NCBI GenBank assembly: GCA_017551725.1
Contig: JAFZKY010000021.1
Coordinates: forward strand, 1-64,000
DNA from: Bacteroidales bacterium
GTDB lineage: Bacteria; Bacteroidota; Bacteroidia; Bacteroidales; WCHB1-69
DNA length: 64,000 bases
Direction of reading: 5' to 3'
Part shown: one piece after another, positions 61,380 to 64,000 of the stretch
Layout of the letters: each line of letters opens with the position of its first letter
How positions within the stretch are numbered: position 1 is the stretch's first letter
Made by a program: the position numbers and the translations under genes
The notes under the pieces: model-generated
What the model saw: only the letters and a program-made list of their open reading frames with translations
What the model was told of the DNA's origin: nothing
Database searches by the model: none

Positions 61380-61874
61380 TTACAGCAGTCGCATGGCTAT
61401 GTGTGCGCAGGCTTCCGCGTCGGCGAGGGCGTGGTGATGGTGGGTCATCGGGGATCCGCAGGCGGCAGCCACCGTGTGCAGCTGATGATTGGGCAGCCGT
61501 CTGCCGAAATGCCGGCGCGAGGCTTGGCAGGTGCAAAAAAACGGATAGTCAGGGTAGTCCATCTGGTATGTGCGAAACACGGCTTTGAGGCAACCTTCAT
61601 CGAAGGGGCTGTTGTGTGCCACCAGCGGCAGTCCTTCAATCAGGGGCTCGATCTGCCGCCAAACGACGGGAAAAATGGGTGCGTTGTCGGTGTCTTTGTG
61701 CGAGAGGCCGTGAACCTGCTGGCAGAACCACGCGTAGTAGTCGGGCTCGGGCTTGATGAGCGAGTAGAACGTGTCGGTGATCACGCCACCGCGCACCACC
61801 ACCACGCCCACGCTGCACACGCTGCTGCGCTGCCCGTTGGCCGTCTCGAAGTCTATGGCTGCAAAGTCTGTCAT
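61380..61874 (-). CDS. DEDDh 3'-5' exonuclease (DNA pol III epsilon-like)
   Basis: The 164-residue exonuclease domain has motif I FAAIDFETANG, motif II LPLVAHNSPFDEGCL and motif III HHALADAEACAHIA with the catalytic His. PNHQLHTVAAACG precedes motif III. It stands alone, without a polymerase or UvrC-type domain, so it is probably a repair or RNA/DNA-trimming exonuclease. The gap to the next gene (61875-62055) holds the terminator of hsp20 and little else. Confidence 0.88.
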   Translation of the reverse strand: MTDFAAIDFETANGQRSSVCSVGVVVVRGGVITDTFYSLIKPEPDYYAWFCQQVHGLSHKDTDNAPIFPVVWRQIEPLIEGLPLVAHNSPFDEGCLKAVFRTYQMDYPDYPFFCTCQASRRHFGRRLPNHQLHTVAAACGSPMTHHHHALADAEACAHIAMRLL

Positions 61875-62002
61875 ATCAGGTTTTTATGAATGAATTGGCC
61901 GTTTAATTACAGGGCTGCAAAGGTATAATAATTTCGGTTGCAAAAGTAGAGTGTTGGTATGCCGGTTCGTGGCATAGTCTGTTTTGGTTTTTTGTGTAAA
62001 AA

Positions 62003-62030
62003 AAAGCCGCACCCATTCGAGCGCGGCTTT
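62003..62030 (-). terminator. Intrinsic terminator after hsp20
   Basis: An 8-bp stem (AAAGCCGC at 62003-62010 with GCGGCTTT at 62023-62030) is followed on the minus strand by a T run. Confidence 0.82.
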
Positions 62031-62055
62031 AGGTCATGTACATTGATTTGGAAGA

Positions 62056-62481
62056 TTATCCGATGGCGATGGTTCGGGCGAGCTTGGGCTCCTCTTTCTG
62101 CACTCTCGGCAGGGTGACGGTCAGGATGCCGTTCTCCACCTTGGCGGCGATGTTCTCCTTGTCCACGTCCTCGGGCAGCGTGTAAACCTGCTCGTAGTTG
62201 GTGTAAGAGAATTCGCGGCGCAGATAGTGATGCTTTTTCTCGCTCTCCTTGTGCTCCATCTTGTTCTCGATGGCAACACTCAGATTGCCTTCGTCGTTGA
62301 TGCTCACGCGGCAGAACTCTTTCTTGATGCCGGGTGCGGCCACTTCCATTGTGTAGGCCTTTTCGTCCTCCCTCACATTGACTGCCGGTGCTGTAGTATT
62401 GGCACGGGGCATAAAGTCGTTGTTCAGGAAATCTTCAAATACTGTCGGAAACCAACTGTTTTTAAACATTACTGGTAACAT
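62056..62481 (-). CDS. Small heat-shock protein Hsp20 (alpha-crystallin domain)
   Basis: The 141-residue chaperone has a short N-terminus (FKNSWFPTVFEDFLNNDFMP). The alpha-crystallin domain covers about 35-128 (VREDEKAYTMEVAAPGIKKE; YLRREFSYTNYEQVYTLPED; AKVENGILTVTLPR). The end is PKLARTIAIG, which holds the I-x-I-type tail that links subunits. It holds unfolding proteins under stress. The start has a very strong Shine-Dalgarno (GGAGGTG, 4 bases before the ATG), rare in this phylum, which suggests high expression. Confidence 0.94.
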   Translation of the reverse strand: MLPVMFKNSWFPTVFEDFLNNDFMPRANTTAPAVNVREDEKAYTMEVAAPGIKKEFCRVSINDEGNLSVAIENKMEHKESEKKHHYLRREFSYTNYEQVYTLPEDVDKENIAAKVENGILTVTLPRVQKEEPKLARTIAIG

Positions 62482-62485
62482 AATA

Positions 62486-62492
62486 CACCTCC
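62486..62492 (-). promoter_or_regulatory. Strong Shine-Dalgarno for hsp20
   Basis: The minus strand reads GGAGGTG then TATT before the ATG. Most genes in this window show no such site. Confidence 0.7.
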
Positions 62493-62583
62493 GTTTTTAA
62501 TTGTTAGACATTTGATTTTTTCTCGGCTGCCTCCGCTTTCGCTTCGGCGAACCGAAGCCTTATAGAGCAAAGCGCGTGCCAAC

Positions 62584-62658
62584 TGTCCATTGGGAAGATT
62601 TTTTTATCCCAATGGACAAATTGTCCACATTTGTGACAACGTGGCGTATTTTGTGACA
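62584..62658. promoter_or_regulatory. Complex dyad/direct-repeat region upstream of hsp20
   Basis: TGTCCATTGGGA (62584-62595) and its exact reverse complement (62607-62618) form a 12-bp inverted repeat with an 11-base AT spacer. The right arm overlaps a second dyad, TGGACAA-A-TTGTCCA (62613-62627). Two direct copies of TTTGTGACA follow (62630-62638 and 62650-62658, 20 bases apart). The region is about 100 bases before hsp20 and directly after the next gene's stop. It could be an operator or activator site. It is not the CIRCE sequence. Confidence 0.5.
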
Positions 62659-62666
62659 GATGTTCT

Positions 62667-64000
62667 TTAGCGGTTCACGATTTTCCGCAAAACCGTTCCC
62701 TCTTTCATCTCGCAGCTGAGGATGAACACGCCGCTGGACGGCAGTCGCAGTTCCATAGTCTCTTTGTCGGGATTGATTTCCTGTACCAAAGCACCTTCGA
62801 TGGTGTAAACCCGCACTACCTTGGGCATTTCCTGCGTGAAGTGTACCACGCATTGTCCGTGTGCCGGGTTGGGGAATATCCGGATGCCGTTGGAGGTGTA
62901 AGAGTGGATGCCGGTGCTGTCATCCGGGATGACCGGCGGCACCAGCGTGTCGGTGTGGAACGTTATCATGGCCCATTCGCCCCAAAGGTCATTGCCGCAC
63001 CCGCAGCGCACGTGGATGTCGTAGTAGGTGTCAGGCTGCAGGTCTGACAGGTGAAGGAAACTTTCGCTGACGCCGACATGCGTCCCGCTGCCAAGTGCAA
63101 AGCCCTGTACGCCGTATTCTGCCTCGAAATGGTCGGGGTTGCCCTCGAACGACCAGCCTATTGTGGCGTGGGTGGTGTCTATATTGATGATGTGCAGATT
63201 GAAAACCGCGCTGCAGGTGTCAGGATCCGGGATGACCGGCGGCACCAGCGTGTCGGTTTGGAAGGTGAGCATGGCCCAGCTGCCCGCCAATGTGCTGCTG
63301 CACACGCAACGCACGTACACATCGTATGAGGTACCAGGCTGCAGGTTGGACAGGGAAAGGAAACTCTCGCTGCGACCGAGATGGGTTCCGTTGCCGAGTG
63401 TGAAGCCCTGCACGCCGTATTCGATCTCGAATTGGGTGGGGTCGCCCTCGAACGACCAGCCTATCGTGGCGTGTGTGGAGTCCACGTTGATGATGTGCAG
63501 GTTGAAAACCGCGCTGCAGGTGTCAGGATTGGGGATAACCGGCGGCACCAGCGTGTCGGTGCGGAAGGTCGTCATGGCCCAGTTGCCTGCCAGCGTGCTG
63601 CTGCACACGCAACGCACGTACACGTCGTATGGGGTGTCGGGCTGAAGGTTGGAGAGGGGGAGGCTATTGCCATTGGCATTGACCAGCGTGCCGCTGCCTT
63701 GCACGAACCCCTGCACACCATACTCCACCTCAAAATGGTCGGGCGTGCCCTCGTAGGTCCAGTTCAATGTGGCGTGGGTGGTGTCCACGTTGCTGACGGT
63801 CAGTCCGAAAACGGCACTGCAAGTGTCAGCGGGAGCTGCATCCACATGGGCCCACAGCTGGAGGTTGTCAAGGAAAAGGGCCGAGCCCTGTTGCGGGGAT
63901 GTGTTGGCGGAGGAGAACATCAATATGATGAGGGAGTCCGCTTCCACATGCGGGTATGAGGAGTTGATCTCAGAGAGCGGGGAGTAGGTCACCTCGAAGG
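62667..64000 (-). CDS. Secreted fibronectin-III-repeat type IX cargo (5' part outside window)
   Basis: At least 443 residues run off the right edge without a true start. Three tandem FN3-like units of about 110 residues each contain (D/P)DTCSAVF(N/G)L, THATxxW, FExEYGVQGF, LxPxTxYDxxVRC and WAMxTFxTDTLVPPVIP. The end is a type A sorting domain (IRIFPNPAHGQCVVHF ... LPSSGVFILSCEMKEGTVLR). The repeats are very alike in DNA, pointing to recent duplication. It is probably a surface adhesin or the stalk of an enzyme whose catalytic part lies upstream. Confidence 0.85.
   Translation of the reverse strand, partial: FEVTYSPLSEINSSYPHVEADSLIILMFSSANTSPQQGSALFLDNLQLWAHVDAAPADTCSAVFGLTVSNVDTTHATLNWTYEGTPDHFEVEYGVQGFVQGSGTLVNANGNSLPLSNLQPDTPYDVYVRCVCSSTLAGNWAMTTFRTDTLVPPVIPNPDTCSAVFNLHIINVDSTHATIGWSFEGDPTQFEIEYGVQGFTLGNGTHLGRSESFLSLSNLQPGTSYDVYVRCVCSSTLAGSWAMLTFQTDTLVPPVIPDPDTCSAVFNLHIINIDTTHATIGWSFEGNPDHFEAEYGVQGFALGSGTHVGVSESFLHLSDLQPDTYYDIHVRCGCGNDLWGEWAMITFHTDTLVPPVIPDDSTGIHSYTSNGIRIFPNPAHGQCVVHFTQEMPKVVRVYTIEGALVQEINPDKETMELRLPSSGVFILSCEMKEGTVLRKIVNR
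62930..63830. repeat. Three near-identical tandem DNA repeats (about 300 bp) in the FN3 gene
   Basis: Segments starting near 62934, 63234 and 63537 share long runs such as GGCGGCACCAGCGTGTCGGT and TGCACACGCAACGCACGTAC. Each unit encodes one FN3 domain plus its linker. Confidence 0.75.

Noticed and set aside
62584-62618. CIRCE heat-shock operator
   Set aside because: The arms TGTCCATTGGGA do not resemble the CIRCE half-site TTAGCACTC, and the spacer is 11, not 9.
1-64000. tRNA, rRNA, insertion sequences, integrase or phage genes
   Set aside because: No cloverleaf, rRNA stretch, transposase or integrase motif was noticed on reading. A covariance-model scan could still find a small RNA.

Overview
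The window looks like a chromosomal segment of an anaerobic Bacteroidales (Bacteroidota) bacterium. The grounds are the many promoter -7 boxes of the Bacteroidota form TAnnTTTG, the fused SecDF, type IX secretion components (PorE, PorZ) with several secreted cargo proteins carrying the matching C-terminal sorting domain, the rpmG-DUF4295-ftsY block, and meso-diaminopimelate dehydrogenase. No rRNA, tRNA, insertion sequence or intact prophage was seen. Apart from one decayed CRISPR-Cas spot, the segment reads as core chromosome.

Layout. 1-3.3 kb: tail of a membrane protein, a sodium/solute symporter, a MarR regulator, a relic of a type II CRISPR-Cas locus (cas1 fragment plus one repeat-like sequence) and an orphan HicB antitoxin. 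3.3-12.8 kb (minus strand): nine tightly packed genes behind one good promoter. They are a double VOC-domain protein, an alpha-oxoamine synthase, a short-chain dehydrogenase, five heterodisulfide-reductase-like electron-transfer proteins, and a cysteate synthase. I read this as a sulfonolipid (capnine-type) biosynthesis operon carrying its own Hdr-like redox module, and it is the most interesting item here. 12.9-26.7 kb: cell-envelope genes (NlpC/P60 peptidase, OB-fold protein, MCE/MlaD protein, amidase, LptD, SecDF, PorE, LptB, SRPBCC protein, MscL). 26.7-34.5 kb: dihydroorotase, exonuclease VII large subunit, a secreted esterase, and a large type IX cargo protein. 34.5-39.7 kb: a five-gene ABC-2 efflux operon (HlyD adaptor, two ATPases, two permeases). 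39.8-47.6 kb: dnaX split into two frames, a secreted subtilisin, RelA/SpoT, and another cargo protein. 47.7-60.9 kb: Ddh, HerA-like ATPase, RbfA, LolC/E-type permease, PorZ, RecO, Obg, L33, DUF4295, FtsY, an in-frame IspH-PurH fusion, and uracil-DNA glycosylase. 60.9-64 kb: a six-repeat KDRWG protein, a DEDDh exonuclease, Hsp20 with an unusual upstream region, and the end of a fibronectin-III-repeat cargo protein.

How the genes fit together. Cysteate synthase should make cysteate from O-phosphoserine and sulfite. The oxoamine synthase should condense cysteate with a fatty acyl thioester, and the dehydrogenase should reduce the 3-keto product to a capnine-type base. The five Hdr-like genes between them encode a soluble HdrA/HdrB/HdrC set and a membrane cytochrome-b/FeS/CCG protein that could link a thiol, disulfide or sulfur-compound reaction to the menaquinone pool. 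Their order (C-B-A-C-B) recalls sulfur-oxidising sHdr clusters, which suggests, as inference only, that the module supplies sulfite or balances redox for the sulfonate pathway.
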